Shown in pieces: positions 26,856-34,833 of a stretch of 34,833 bases of DNA. The stretch is from an uncultured Alphaproteobacteria bacterium. Its GTDB lineage: Bacteria; Pseudomonadota; Alphaproteobacteria; UBA8366; JADFVY01. Location: NCBI GenBank assembly GCA_947259795.1, contig CAMYNJ010000148.1, positions 1-34,833 of the forward strand, in the 5' to 3' direction. The position numbers and the translations under genes are program-made. How positions within the stretch are numbered: the stretch's first letter is position 1; each line of letters starts with the position of its first letter. The notes under the pieces were generated by a model. The model was not told the origin of the DNA, did no database searches, and worked only from the letters and a program-made list of their open reading frames with translations.

Positions 26856-27344
26856 TTACGCCCGCGCGTCGACCACCTTCGCGACTGTGCCGCCGGTCAG
26901 GGCCGCCAGCGAATGCGGGTCGAGGCGGAAAACGGCGAAGGGCGTATCGGCCGCGGCCCAGATCTCGTCGAACGCCAATATGTCCTCGTCGATTAAGGTA
27001 ACGATCGGCTTGTCGTGCCCGACTGGCGGAACGCCGCCGATCGCGAAGCCTGTCTCGCGGCGCACGAAATCGGCGTCGGCTTTGTTCGGCTTCTCGCCCA
27101 GCAGCGCCGCCACCGCCTTTTCGTCGACGCGGTTGATGCCGCTGGCGATCACCAGGACCGCGCGGCCACTGTCTTTGCCTCTGAACAGGATGGATTTGGC
27201 GATTTGGGCCGCTTCGCAGCCGATCGCCTTCGCGGCCTCGCCCGCCGTGCGGGTCGACTGGTCGAGTTGCTGGACGTCGAAGGAAAATCCCCGCGCGCCA
27301 AGCGCCGCCTGAACCTTCGCGGCACTGGCGCTGAGGGCGATCAC
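26856..27344 (-). CDS. YbaK/ProX-type aminoacyl-tRNA deacylase domain protein
   Basis: A 162-aa stand-alone editing domain that hydrolyses misacylated tRNA (usually Cys- or Ala-tRNAPro). It shows DVQQLDQSTRTAGEAAKAIGCEAAQIAKSILFRG with the catalytic lysine in AKSILF, LVIASGINRVDEKAV, and FAIGGVPPVGHDKPIVTLID, all in family order. The start is GTG 27344: it overlaps the proC stop (TAGTG), with GGCGGG upstream, and gives a normal length; the ORF-track start at 27602 runs back into proC in another frame. Coupling to proC makes a link to proline and tRNAPro quality control attractive, as inference. Confidence 0.9.
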   Translation of the reverse strand: MIALSASAAKVQAALGARGFSFDVQQLDQSTRTAGEAAKAIGCEAAQIAKSILFRGKDSGRAVLVIASGINRVDEKAVAALLGEKPNKADADFVRRETGFAIGGVPPVGHDKPIVTLIDEDILAFDEIWAAADTPFAVFRLDPHSLAALTGGTVAKVVDARA

Positions 27345-28174
27345 TAACCCGCCAGCTCCCGCCCGCGCCTCGTGGCGGCGGCAACCGCGCGGGTCATCAA
27401 TTGCTGCAGCCCGTCTTCGGCCATCAGCACTTCCAGCGCAGCCTGGGTGGTGCCGCCCGGGCTGCTGACGTTCTTGCGCAACTGCGCTGGCACATCCTCG
27501 CCGCGCAGCGCCAGTTGGCCCGCACCGGCGACCGTGACCAGCGCCAACCGGTCGGCGAGGTCGCGCGGCAGGCCGGCCTCGACGCCCGCCTCGGCCAGAC
27601 ACTCGATCAGCAGAAAGACATAGGCGGGGCCGCTGCCGGAGACCGCCGTCACCGGGTCGATCAATGTCTCGTCATCGACGCTCAGCGCCTCGCCGATGGC
27701 GCCCAGCAGCACCGTACACATGGCCATCTGCGCATCCGATACATTGGCGTTGGGGCAGGCGACGGTAATACCCTGGCCAATTGCCGCAGGCGTGTTCGGC
27801 ATGGCGCGCACGATAGCCGCGCCGGCGCCCAGTTGGCCCTCGAAAAAGCCGATGGTCGTGCCGGCCGCGATCGACATGAAGACCGTGCCCGGCCCGGCAT
27901 AGCGGGCCGCAAAGGGCGCCGCGTCGGCCATCTGCTGCGGCTTGACCGCGAAGACCACGACTTCCGGATCGAGATCGGCCGGCAGCGTCGCCAGGTCGGT
28001 ATGGAGCGTGACGCCGGCGCGCCCTTCGAAAGCCACCGCGCCCATCGGGTCCAGCACGGCCACGCCGCCGGCGGCGATGCCGTTTTCCAGCCAGCCGGAC
28101 AGCATGGCGCCGCCCATCTTGCCGCAGCCGATCAGCAGCAGGGGACGGGAAAGACGATTGTCGCCGCCGCCCAT
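27344..28174 (-). CDS. proC: Pyrroline-5-carboxylate reductase
   Basis: NAD(P)H-dependent final step of proline synthesis. The 276-aa product has a Rossmann motif LLLIGCGKMGGAML, then FAVKPQQM, RAMPNTPAAIGQGITV and the P5CR signature starting VSGSGPAYVFLLIECLAEAG, plus SPGGTTQAALEVL near the end. ATG 28174 is chosen over the ORF-track 28303 because it lies in front of the Rossmann motif and has CAAGGA upstream. It begins 10 nt after ybjN and overlaps the YbaK gene by one base. Confidence 0.97.
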   Translation of the reverse strand: MGGGDNRLSRPLLLIGCGKMGGAMLSGWLENGIAAGGVAVLDPMGAVAFEGRAGVTLHTDLATLPADLDPEVVVFAVKPQQMADAAPFAARYAGPGTVFMSIAAGTTIGFFEGQLGAGAAIVRAMPNTPAAIGQGITVACPNANVSDAQMAMCTVLLGAIGEALSVDDETLIDPVTAVSGSGPAYVFLLIECLAEAGVEAGLPRDLADRLALVTVAGAGQLALRGEDVPAQLRKNVSSPGGTTQAALEVLMAEDGLQQLMTRAVAAATRRGRELAG

Positions 28175-28184
28175 GATCCTTGCC

Positions 28185-28688
28185 TCAGGCTTCGCCGACG
28201 GTTTCCAGCAGCGCGGCCGAGATTGCCTCGTCGGGCCGCCGGCCGCCCCACAGCACGAACTGGAAGGCGGGATAATAGCGGTCGCATTCGTCGAGCGCGA
28301 CATCCACCAGTTCTTCCAGCTGTTCCGGGCCGGGCGCGAACTGCCCGCGTGTCAGCAGGGTATGGCGGAAAGTCGGGTTGGGGTCGTCGGCCGCCACCTC
28401 GAAATGACCGAGCCACAGCCGTTCGTTGATCGACGCCAGCAGGTCGTTGATGTCGCGGCGTTTTTCGCCCGGCACCTTGGCGTCGATGCCGCAGTGCATA
28501 TGCAGCGCCTGCATGTCTTCCTGCCAGATGAAATGCAGCCGGTAGGCGCACCAGCGCCGCGGCGGTTCGGTGACCAGTTCGTCATCGGCCGCCCGCATGT
28601 GGGGCCAGCCGTGGACGTTTGCGAGTTCTTCCAGAAGATCCAGCGGATTGATCGTCCGGTCGCCGGACTGCTCAAGCCTCATTCCCAT
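28185..28688 (-). CDS. YbjN domain-containing protein
   Basis: A 167-aa YbjN-like protein. The pattern WCAYRLHFIWQEDMQALHMHCGID, NDLLASINERLWLGHFEV and QLEELVDVALDECDRYYPAFQFVLWGG matches the YbjN fold, related to type III secretion chaperones. Function is unclear; YbjN proteins have been linked to stress and motility in enterobacteria. ATG 28688 has AAGGGGG six bases upstream; ATG 28682 is a second option. First gene of a ybjN-proC-ybaK unit. Confidence 0.88.
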   Translation of the reverse strand: MGMRLEQSGDRTINPLDLLEELANVHGWPHMRAADDELVTEPPRRWCAYRLHFIWQEDMQALHMHCGIDAKVPGEKRRDINDLLASINERLWLGHFEVAADDPNPTFRHTLLTRGQFAPGPEQLEELVDVALDECDRYYPAFQFVLWGGRRPDEAISAALLETVGEA

Positions 28689-28716
28689 TCGCGCCCCCTT
28701 AGAGCCACAGGCCCGG

Positions 28717-28737
28717 CCGATAACCCGCCGTTATCGG
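28717..28737. repeat. Perfect inverted repeat ahead of ybjN
   Basis: CCGATAAC-CCGCC-GTTATCGG, 8-bp arms and 5-nt loop, about 30 nt upstream of the ybjN ATG. No U run follows on either strand, so it is more likely an operator or leader hairpin than a terminator. Confidence 0.6.
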
Positions 28738-28875
28738 GGCCGGATGCGGCGCAAGAATGCGAAAATTCGCTTCCCTACAAAATATGGCAACGAATCACTC
28801 ATGCACCACAATACCTAGGATGCCACAGGGGGATTCCGCAGTGCAACCCCGCAATAGCCAAACGGAAGAAATATC

Positions 28876-28884
28876 TGTGGATAA
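28876..28884 (-). promoter_or_regulatory. Perfect DnaA box (TTATCCACA on minus strand)
   Basis: TGTGGATAA on the plus strand, directly after the ubiK stop codon, in the 196-bp UbiK-YbjN gap. Second exact copy in the window; no cluster of boxes is seen here. Confidence 0.5.
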
Positions 28885-29172
28885 TCAGGCTTTGGTTTTG
28901 CGAGAGGCCTTGGCCCTGGGCTTCTGCGCCGCAAGGGCGGCTTCCAGCGCGGCGACCCGCTTTTCAAGGGTCTCCTGTCCCATGCGGGCCTTCGCGGCCA
29001 TGGCCTTGACGGCCTCGAATTCCTCGCGCGAGACCATGTCCATCTCGGACAGGATGCGTTCGAACTGCTGCTTGAGGCGCGCTTCCACCTCGCCGCGCAC
29101 GCCGGCAAGCGCGCCGAAGGCACCACCGGCCACCCGGGCCAGATCGTCGAGCAATCGGTTGTCTACCTGCAT
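28885..29172 (-). CDS. ubiK: Accessory factor UbiK family protein (BMFP domain)
   Basis: A 95-aa small helical protein. It reads MQVDNRLLDDLARVAGGAFGALAGVRGEVEA, then LSEMDMVSREEFEAVKAMA and a C-terminal coiled coil LEKRVAALEAALA with a basic tail. UbiK (YqiC) helps assemble the ubiquinone biosynthesis complex and has membrane-fusogenic properties. ATG 29172 is preferred over 29190 because GGAG lies 7 nt upstream and the product starts with the conserved segment. Divergent from lgt. Confidence 0.88.
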   Translation of the reverse strand: MQVDNRLLDDLARVAGGAFGALAGVRGEVEARLKQQFERILSEMDMVSREEFEAVKAMAAKARMGQETLEKRVAALEAALAAQKPRAKASRKTKA

Positions 29173-29332
29173 GGGTCTGCTCCGTCGCAAGTTGATTCCC
29201 CCATCCTATACGCCGCGTGCCGGATGCGCGCAACCGCTGGCGCATCTTGAACGGGCCGGGGACCGACCCTATAACATGGCGAGCGGGCGCGGCGCGCCAT
29301 ACGGTAAAACCGCGTATAAGGACAGGGCGCGC

Positions 29333-30148
29333 ATGGAATATTTCGTCTTCCCCGATTTCGACCCGATCGCCATCCAGCTGGGGCCGTTCGCCATTCGCTG
29401 GTACGCGCTTTCCTATGTCGTGGGGCTGCTGCTGGCTTGGCGCTATTGCCTGCGCCTGGCGAAGAAGCCGCCGCATCTGGTCACCGCCGAGCAACTCGAT
29501 GATTTCCTGACCTGGGCGGTCGTGGGCGTCATCCTGGGCGGGCGGCTGGGCTTCGTGCTGTTCTACAATCCGGATTTTTATCTGGCCAATCCCGGCGCCA
29601 TCCTGAAGGTCTGGGAGGGCGGCATGGCCTTCCATGGCGGCCTCGCCGGGGTGACGCTGGCGATGATCATCTTCGCCCGGCGCCGTCACATCAAATTGCT
29701 GGCGCTGACGGACATGATCGGCGCCGCCGCACCCATCGGCCTGTTCCTGGGGCGCATCGCCAACTTCATCAACGGCGAACTTTACGGGCGGATCACCGAC
29801 GTGCCCTGGGCCGTCATCTTCCGCCATGCCGGCGACCAGCCGCGCCATCCCAGCCAGTTATACGAGGCGGCGCTGGAGGGGCTGGTGCTGTTCGCCATCC
29901 AGGCCTGGATGATCTTCGGTCCCTGGAAATCACTGCGCCGACCGGGCCTGACCACCGGCGTTTTCATCGGCGGCTATGCACTGGCGCGCATGTCGGTGGA
30001 GTATTTCCGCCAGCCCGACGATTATGTCGGCGAAGGCGGGTTCCTGGTGCTGGGCACCACGATGGGGCAGTGGCTGTCGGTGCCGCTGCTGCTTGGCGGC
30101 GCGTATCTTGCCTGGCGCGCGATACGCCGCCCGCCGGCGGACGAGTGA
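29333..30148 (+). CDS. lgt: Prolipoprotein diacylglyceryl transferase
   Basis: Inner-membrane enzyme that attaches diacylglycerol to the lipobox cysteine of prolipoproteins, the first step of lipoprotein maturation. 271 aa with about seven membrane helices; diagnostic motifs are GGRLGFVLFYN, EGGMAFHGGLAG, the Lgt signature GRIANFINGELYGR and HPSQLYEAALEG. ATG 29333 follows AAGGAC and the start MEYFVFPDFDPIAIQLGPF is standard; the ORF-track start 28757 runs 192 codons into intergenic and ubiK antisense sequence. Its TGA overlaps the GTG start of midA. Confidence 0.97.
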   Translation: MEYFVFPDFDPIAIQLGPFAIRWYALSYVVGLLLAWRYCLRLAKKPPHLVTAEQLDDFLTWAVVGVILGGRLGFVLFYNPDFYLANPGAILKVWEGGMAFHGGLAGVTLAMIIFARRRHIKLLALTDMIGAAAPIGLFLGRIANFINGELYGRITDVPWAVIFRHAGDQPRHPSQLYEAALEGLVLFAIQAWMIFGPWKSLRRPGLTTGVFIGGYALARMSVEYFRQPDDYVGEGGFLVLGTTMGQWLSVPLLLGGAYLAWRAIRRPPADE

Positions 30149-31245
30149 CGAGCCCGCTGGCAGAGCTGCTGCGCCGGCGCATTCGCCTGACCGGTCCCAT
30201 AACCGTCGCCGACTTCATGGCCGAGGCGCTGGGCCATCCGGAGTACGGCTATTACAAGACCCGCGACCCGTTCGGGACGCGCGGCGATTTCACCACCGCC
30301 CCCGAAATCAGCCAGATGTTCGGCGAACTGATTGGACTGTGGTGCGCCGAGGTCTGGCGCACTGTCGTCGCGCCCCAATCCGTTCAGCTGGTGGAACTGG
30401 GCCCGGGGCGCGGCACGCTGATGGCCGACGCGCTGCGCGCCACCCGGATGGCGCCGGAGTTCCTGACTGCCGCCTCGGTCCATCTGGTGGAAACCAGTCC
30501 GGCGCTGACCGCGATGCAGCAAGAGGCCCTGGCCGGGCACGATGCACAATGGCACGGTTCGCTGGCAGAGGTTCCGGTAGGGCCGATGCTTCTGGTCGCC
30601 AACGAGTTCTTCGACGCGCTTCCCATTCGCCAGTTCGAAAAAACCGGCGAGGGCTGGCGCGAACGCATGGTGGGACTGGACACAAACGGCGAAACCTTCC
30701 GGCTGGGCCTGGCGCCCGGCGGATCGGTGGGCGAAGCCCTGATCCCGGACGTGGTCCGGAGGACGGCCGGCGAGGGCGAAATCGCCGAAGTCTGCCCGGC
30801 CGGGCTGTCGATCGCGCACGCCATCGCCAGGCGAATCGCGCGGCATGGCGGCGCGGCGCTGATTGTCGATTACGGCCATGCCGCCAGCGGCGCAGGCGAT
30901 ACGCTGCAGGCGCTTAGCGGCCATAAATACAGTAACCCGTTGCAGGACCCCGGCGCGGCTGACCTGACGGCACATGTGGATTTCGCCGCTCTCGGCATCG
31001 CCGTGCGAGAAGCCGGTGCGGCGGCCCACGGCCCGATCACCCAGAGCGAATTTCTGACCCGCCTGGGAATCGAAACCCGGGCCGCGCAGTTGCTCGCCAA
31101 GGCGACGCCGGATCAGGCGGCGGACATCGAAGCCGCCCTTGCACGCTTGATTGGCGAGGAGGGAATGGGGTACCTGTTCAAGGCAATGGCCCTAACGGCG
31201 CCGGGCGAGGCTGTACCCCCAGCTTTCGAGGAAACAGCAGGCTGA
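30145..31245 (+). CDS. SAM-dependent methyltransferase, MidA/NDUFAF7 family
   Basis: A 366-aa PF02636-type protein. Landmarks are GHPEYGYYKTRDPFGTRGDF then TTAPEISQMFGELIG, the SAM-binding loop LVELGPGRGTLMAD, ANEFFDALPIRQF and LIVDYGHAASG. The eukaryotic counterpart NDUFAF7 methylates an arginine of complex I subunit NDUFS2; the bacterial role is less clear. The start is GTG 30145, overlapping the lgt stop as GTGA and giving MTSPLAELLRRRIRLTGPITVADFM; the ORF-track start 30070 is inside lgt. Its stop overlaps pgeF (TGATG). Confidence 0.92.
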   Translation: MTSPLAELLRRRIRLTGPITVADFMAEALGHPEYGYYKTRDPFGTRGDFTTAPEISQMFGELIGLWCAEVWRTVVAPQSVQLVELGPGRGTLMADALRATRMAPEFLTAASVHLVETSPALTAMQQEALAGHDAQWHGSLAEVPVGPMLLVANEFFDALPIRQFEKTGEGWRERMVGLDTNGETFRLGLAPGGSVGEALIPDVVRRTAGEGEIAEVCPAGLSIAHAIARRIARHGGAALIVDYGHAASGAGDTLQALSGHKYSNPLQDPGAADLTAHVDFAALGIAVREAGAAAHGPITQSEFLTRLGIETRAAQLLAKATPDQAADIEAALARLIGEEGMGYLFKAMALTAPGEAVPPAFEETAG

Positions 31246-32042
31246 TGACAACGCCGCTTCCAGTGCATATCACCGAACCCGCGCTCGACGGCATGCCGGG
31301 CGTCCAACACGCCTTCTTCACGCGCCAGGGCGGGGTCAGCCAGGGCGTATATGCGTCATTGAATGTGGGCTATGGCTCCGACGACGACCGCCAGGCGATT
31401 ACGGAGAACCGCCAGCTGGCGATGGCGGCGTTCGACCTGCCGGTCACGGCCCTGAACACGGTCTATCAGGTGCACGGAACGGAGGTCGCGATGGCCGACC
31501 GCAACTGGGACCCGGCGGATGCGCCGCGCGCCGACGCGGTGGTGACCGACCGTCCCGGCATTGCCATCGGGATACTGACGGCAGATTGCGTCCCGGTGCT
31601 GTTCGCCGGTCAAACGCCCGACGGCCGGAAAATTATCGGCGCGGCCCATGCCGGCTGGCGCGGCGCGATGTCCGGCATTCTCGAAAGCACGGTGGCGACC
31701 ATGGAAAATCTTGGCGCGACCCGCGATACGATACGGGCAGCGATCGGCCCCTGCATAGGGTCGAAATCGTATGAGGTCGGCCCCGAATTTCCAAAGCCCT
31801 TCCTGGACCAGGATCCGCAAAACGCCCGTTTCTTCCGTCCGGGCATCCGCAAGGGGCATCCGATGTTCGATATCGCGGGCTATGTGGAAAGCCGGCTGGC
31901 GGCGGCATTTATTAAAAAAGTTGGCCGGATCGACGCAGATACCTGCGCCGACGAGGCGCGCTTTTTCAGTTACCGGCGCAAAACGCTGACCGGCGAACCC
32001 GACTATGGCCGGGAATTGTCGGCAATCGCGATCGAGGCATAG
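31245..32042 (+). CDS. pgeF: Peptidoglycan editing factor PgeF (laccase-domain/YfiH family)
   Basis: A 265-aa cytoplasmic protein of the DUF152 family. It has FFTRQGGVSQGVYASLNVG, the metal-site motifs TADCVPVLFAG and AAHAGWRGAMSGILE, and GPCIGSKSYEVGPEF. Family members were once called polyphenol oxidases; E. coli PgeF (YfiH) removes wrongly incorporated serine-containing UDP-MurNAc-dipeptide, and others act on adenosine. The His/Cys/His triad is intact. It overlaps midA by one base (TGATG) and precedes the M24 gene by 8 bp. Confidence 0.94.
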   Translation: MTTPLPVHITEPALDGMPGVQHAFFTRQGGVSQGVYASLNVGYGSDDDRQAITENRQLAMAAFDLPVTALNTVYQVHGTEVAMADRNWDPADAPRADAVVTDRPGIAIGILTADCVPVLFAGQTPDGRKIIGAAHAGWRGAMSGILESTVATMENLGATRDTIRAAIGPCIGSKSYEVGPEFPKPFLDQDPQNARFFRPGIRKGHPMFDIAGYVESRLAAAFIKKVGRIDADTCADEARFFSYRRKTLTGEPDYGRELSAIAIEA

Positions 32043-32050
32043 GGAAGAAA

Positions 32051-33214
32051 ATGGGTTTGCATATCCATTTCAGCGAGGAAGAACTCGCCGACCGGCGCCG
32101 ACGCGCCTGTGAAGCGATGCAGCGGGACGGGCTGGACGGATTGCTGGTCTTCCGCCAGGAAAGCATGTACTGGCTGACGGGCTATGACAGCTTCGGCTAT
32201 GTCTGGTTCCAGTGCCTGTATCTGGGGGCGGACGGGGAAATGTTCCTGCTGACGCGGGCGCCCGATCTGCGACAGGCGCAGTTTACCTCGATCATCCCGC
32301 CTGACCGGATTCATGTCTGGAAGGACCGCGAAGGCGCCGATCCCGTCGGCGAGCTCAGGGTGCTACTGGACCGGCAGGGCGGCAGGGGCAAGAGGCTTGG
32401 CGTCGAATGGGAATCCTACGGGCTGAACGCCCGCAACGGCTTCGTGCTCCGCGATGCGATGGATGGCTTCGCCACACTGGAGGATGCCTCCTTTCTGGTC
32501 AGCCGCCTGCGCCTGGTCAAGAGTCCGGCCGAACTCGACTACGCCCGGAAGGCCGCCGAATTGGCCGACACATCCTGGGACGAAGCGGTGCGCCTGGCGA
32601 AACCCGGCGCCTTCGAGGGCGACATCCTGGCTGCCATGCAGGCCGCCGTGTTCAGCGGCGGCGGCGACGACCCGGCCAACGAGACCATCATCGGTTCCGG
32701 CCCCGGTGCCCTGATGTGCCGTTACTACACCGGCCGACGCACGCTGGAAGCGCGGGACCAGCTGACCCTGGAATTCGCCGGTGTCTATCGCCACTACCAC
32801 GCCGCCATGATGCGCACCATCGTGATCGGCGAGCCCGACCCGAGGCATATTTCCATGCACGCCGCGGCCAGCGCCGCCTTGATGGCCTGCGAGGAAGCCT
32901 TGCGGCCCGGCAAACCGGTGGGCGAGGTGTTCGACGCCCATGCCAGGGTGCTGGATGCGGCCGGCATGGGGGAATTCCGTCTCAACGCCTGCGGCTACAG
33001 CCAGGGCACGACCTATGCCCCGAACTGGATGGATTGGCCGATGCTGTATCATGGCAACCCGGTGGTGGCCGAGCCGGGCATGGTGTTCTTCATTCATATG
33101 ATCCTGTTCGATTCCGGCAACGATCTGGCCATGACCCTGGCGCGCACCTCGGTCGTCACTGAAACCGGCAGCGAGCCCCTGTCGAAGGCGTCGCTGGACC
33201 TGGTGGTGAACTGA
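32051..33214 (+). CDS. M24-family (creatinase/aminopeptidase P fold) protein lacking metal ligands
   Basis: A 387-aa protein with a creatinase-type N-terminal domain (DRRRRACEAMQRDGLDGLLV, MYWLTGYDSFGY) and a pita-bread C-terminal domain (KSPAELDYARKAAELAD onward). The usual metal ligands are missing: the D-x10-D pair is replaced in LEFAGVYRHYHAAMMRT, the His of GHG/GHS is Tyr in CGYSQG, and the Glu positions read FFIHMILFD and LARTSVV. It therefore cannot be a standard Xaa-Pro aminopeptidase; it may be a metal-independent hydrolase like creatinase, or a non-enzymatic protein. RBS: GGGAAGAAA before ATG 32051. Last of the lgt-midA-pgeF run; substrate unknown. Confidence 0.88.
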   Translation: MGLHIHFSEEELADRRRRACEAMQRDGLDGLLVFRQESMYWLTGYDSFGYVWFQCLYLGADGEMFLLTRAPDLRQAQFTSIIPPDRIHVWKDREGADPVGELRVLLDRQGGRGKRLGVEWESYGLNARNGFVLRDAMDGFATLEDASFLVSRLRLVKSPAELDYARKAAELADTSWDEAVRLAKPGAFEGDILAAMQAAVFSGGGDDPANETIIGSGPGALMCRYYTGRRTLEARDQLTLEFAGVYRHYHAAMMRTIVIGEPDPRHISMHAAASAALMACEEALRPGKPVGEVFDAHARVLDAAGMGEFRLNACGYSQGTTYAPNWMDWPMLYHGNPVVAEPGMVFFIHMILFDSGNDLAMTLARTSVVTETGSEPLSKASLDLVVN

Positions 33215-33217
33215 ACG

Positions 33218-33289
33218 ATGCCCTGGCTGATCTCCATGACCGCGCTGCTCCTGTTTGGCCTGATGGCCAGCTGCGTCATCATGGCATGA
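33218..33289 (+). CDS. Candidate 23-aa hydrophobic micropeptide
   Basis: ATG CCC TGG ... GCA TGA, encoding MPWLISMTALLLFGLMASCV-IMA. It starts 3 nt after the M24 stop, with GGTGG about 12 nt upstream, and is almost one membrane span. A Cys preceded by LMAS resembles a lipobox. Too short for the ORF track. Could be chance; position and hydrophobicity are the only support. Confidence 0.35.
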   Translation: MPWLISMTALLLFGLMASCVIMA

Positions 33290-33318
33290 CAAAAGACCGG
33301 ATTTTGCGGGTTTGAACG

Positions 33319-33347
33319 TTTACAGCAGGCACACCAGTTGATATAGA
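33319..33347 (+). promoter_or_regulatory. Sigma-70 promoter of prs
   Basis: TTTACA (33319-33324), 17-nt spacer, TATAGA (33342-33347), both 5/6 matches, leaving a prs leader of about 95 nt. Confidence 0.75.
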
Positions 33348-33448
33348 GTGCGCGCCCTGATGGCCGCCCGGCGGAATCGGGGCTTATGTGTTGGAGCATT
33401 GGCGTCGGCCAGGGGCCGGATTTTAGCGGGAATCAATCGGGACAGGAC

Positions 33449-34384
<936 letters not shown>

Positions 34385-34399
34385 AGCGGAACAGGCCCG

Positions 34400-34419
34400 T
34401 GCCGCCCGGTTCGGCGGCA
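34400..34419 (+). other. Hairpin in the prs-rplY leader
   Basis: TGCCGCC-CGGTTC-GGCGGCA, 7-bp perfect stem. Not followed by a U run; a second palindrome GCCGTACGGC (34445-34454) is followed by ATTTT. Together they may be a leaky terminator or leader structure controlling rplY. Confidence 0.35.
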
Positions 34420-34480
34420 AACGGCCGTATCGGCACCCCTGGAGGCCGTACGGCATTTTAAACCTGGTAAGGAGACTCTT

Positions 34481-34833
34481 ATGAGTGACCAGAGTGTGAT
34501 CAGCGCTGAGATGCGCGACCGGGCCGGAAAGGGGGCCGCCCGGGCCGTACGGCGCGCCGGCCGTGTGCCGGCGGTGATTTACGGTGACAAGAAGGACCCC
34601 ATCATGGTTTCGCTGGAGCCGCGCGAGCTTCGCAAGCAACTCAACACTGGCGGCTTTTTCGCCACCGTCTATTCGGTGGACATTGCCGGCGGCGACAAGG
34701 TGCGGGTCCTGCCGCGCGACGTGCAGTTCCACCCCGTCAAGGACGAGACGCTGCATGTCGATTTTCTGCGCGTCAGCAAATTGACCCGTACCAACGTCAT
34801 GGTGCAGTGTAGCTTCATCAACGAAGAGGAGTC
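34481..34833 (+). CDS. rplY: 50S ribosomal protein L25/general stress protein Ctc (5' part)
   Basis: The window ends inside the gene; 117 codons are visible. It reads MSDQSVISAEMRDRAGKGAARAVRRAGRVPAVIYGDKKDP, VSLEPRELRKQL and LPRDVQFHPVKDETLHVDFLRV, the L25 (5S rRNA-binding) domain. The Ctc/TL5-type has an extra C-terminal domain; whether it is present lies beyond the window, though the sequence continues past the core with NEEES, which fits the long form. A strong ribosome site AAGGAG lies 7 nt upstream of ATG 34481. Downstream partner would typically be pth. Confidence 0.96.
   Translation, partial: MSDQSVISAEMRDRAGKGAARAVRRAGRVPAVIYGDKKDPIMVSLEPRELRKQLNTGGFFATVYSVDIAGGDKVRVLPRDVQFHPVKDETLHVDFLRVSKLTRTNVMVQCSFINEEE

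Noticed and set aside
28876-28884. DnaA box after ubiK as a second origin element
   Set aside because: Isolated 9-mer; no other boxes or AT-rich unwinding element around it.
28757-29332. N-terminal extension of lgt in the ORF track
   Set aside because: It spans intergenic DNA and ubiK antisense; Lgt begins at MEYFVFPDFDP.

Overview
This window reads as ordinary chromosome from a high-GC alphaproteobacterium, most like Rhodospirillales or a related marine order. The basis is base composition, codon use, the gene families and an alphaproteobacterial style of gene order: uvrC-pgsA-molybdopterin genes, UbiK/lgt/midA/pgeF/prs/rplY, and a MarR-OmpR-EnvZ-like trio beside ilvE. The taxon is an inference; no rRNA is present. 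I saw no IS element, prophage, CRISPR array or tRNA.

Layout. (1) 1-1192: nearly complete aspartate aminotransferase on the minus strand, divergent from uvrB (1524-3692). The uvrB -10 box lies so close to the ATG that the mRNA may be leaderless. (2) 3717-8689: a cation/proton block. A KefB/C-type antiporter is followed by a tightly overlapping run: two DUF1538 membrane proteins (UmpA/UmpB-like), a PII-like protein, a two-CBS protein and a pteridine-reductase-like SDR that starts with TTG. A hairpin terminator overlaps the last stop codon. (3) 8690-9098: an unusually AT-rich gap with a perfect DnaA box and a perfect CtrA-type TTAA-N7-TTAA box. (4) 9099-15134: uvrC, pgsA, then mobB-moeA-moaD-moaE and a VTT/DedA-like membrane protein. 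(5) 15142-19360: a thiamine locus, with a TPP riboswitch leading thiB-thiP-thiQ on the minus strand and thiamine (pyrophospho)kinase divergent. (6) 19348-20409: a membrane-anchored, GH18-like protein of unknown function. (7) 20508-24192: ilvE with terminator, divergent from marR-ompR-envZ-like genes, with face-to-face overlapping promoters. (8) 24199-26837: CsaA-like protein, a phasin with a well-formed sigma-70 promoter surrounded by four PhaR-like sites, a TetR regulator and an AT-richer orphan lipoprotein. (9) 26856-29172, minus: UbiK, then YbjN, proC and a YbaK-type editing protein. (10) 29333-34833: lgt, midA, pgeF, a creatinase-like M24 protein lacking the metal ligands, a tiny candidate ORF, prs and partial rplY.

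The candidate least explained by standard annotation is the DUF1538 pair with its translationally coupled PII-like and CBS proteins behind a K+/H+ antiporter. It looks like a two-subunit cation/proton transporter under adenine-nucleotide control. Next come the PhaR-like operator array at the phasin promoter, the AT-rich DnaA/CtrA gap, and two degenerate-active-site enzymes (GH18-like and M24-like). Coordinates and motifs were read by eye; no searches or computations were run.
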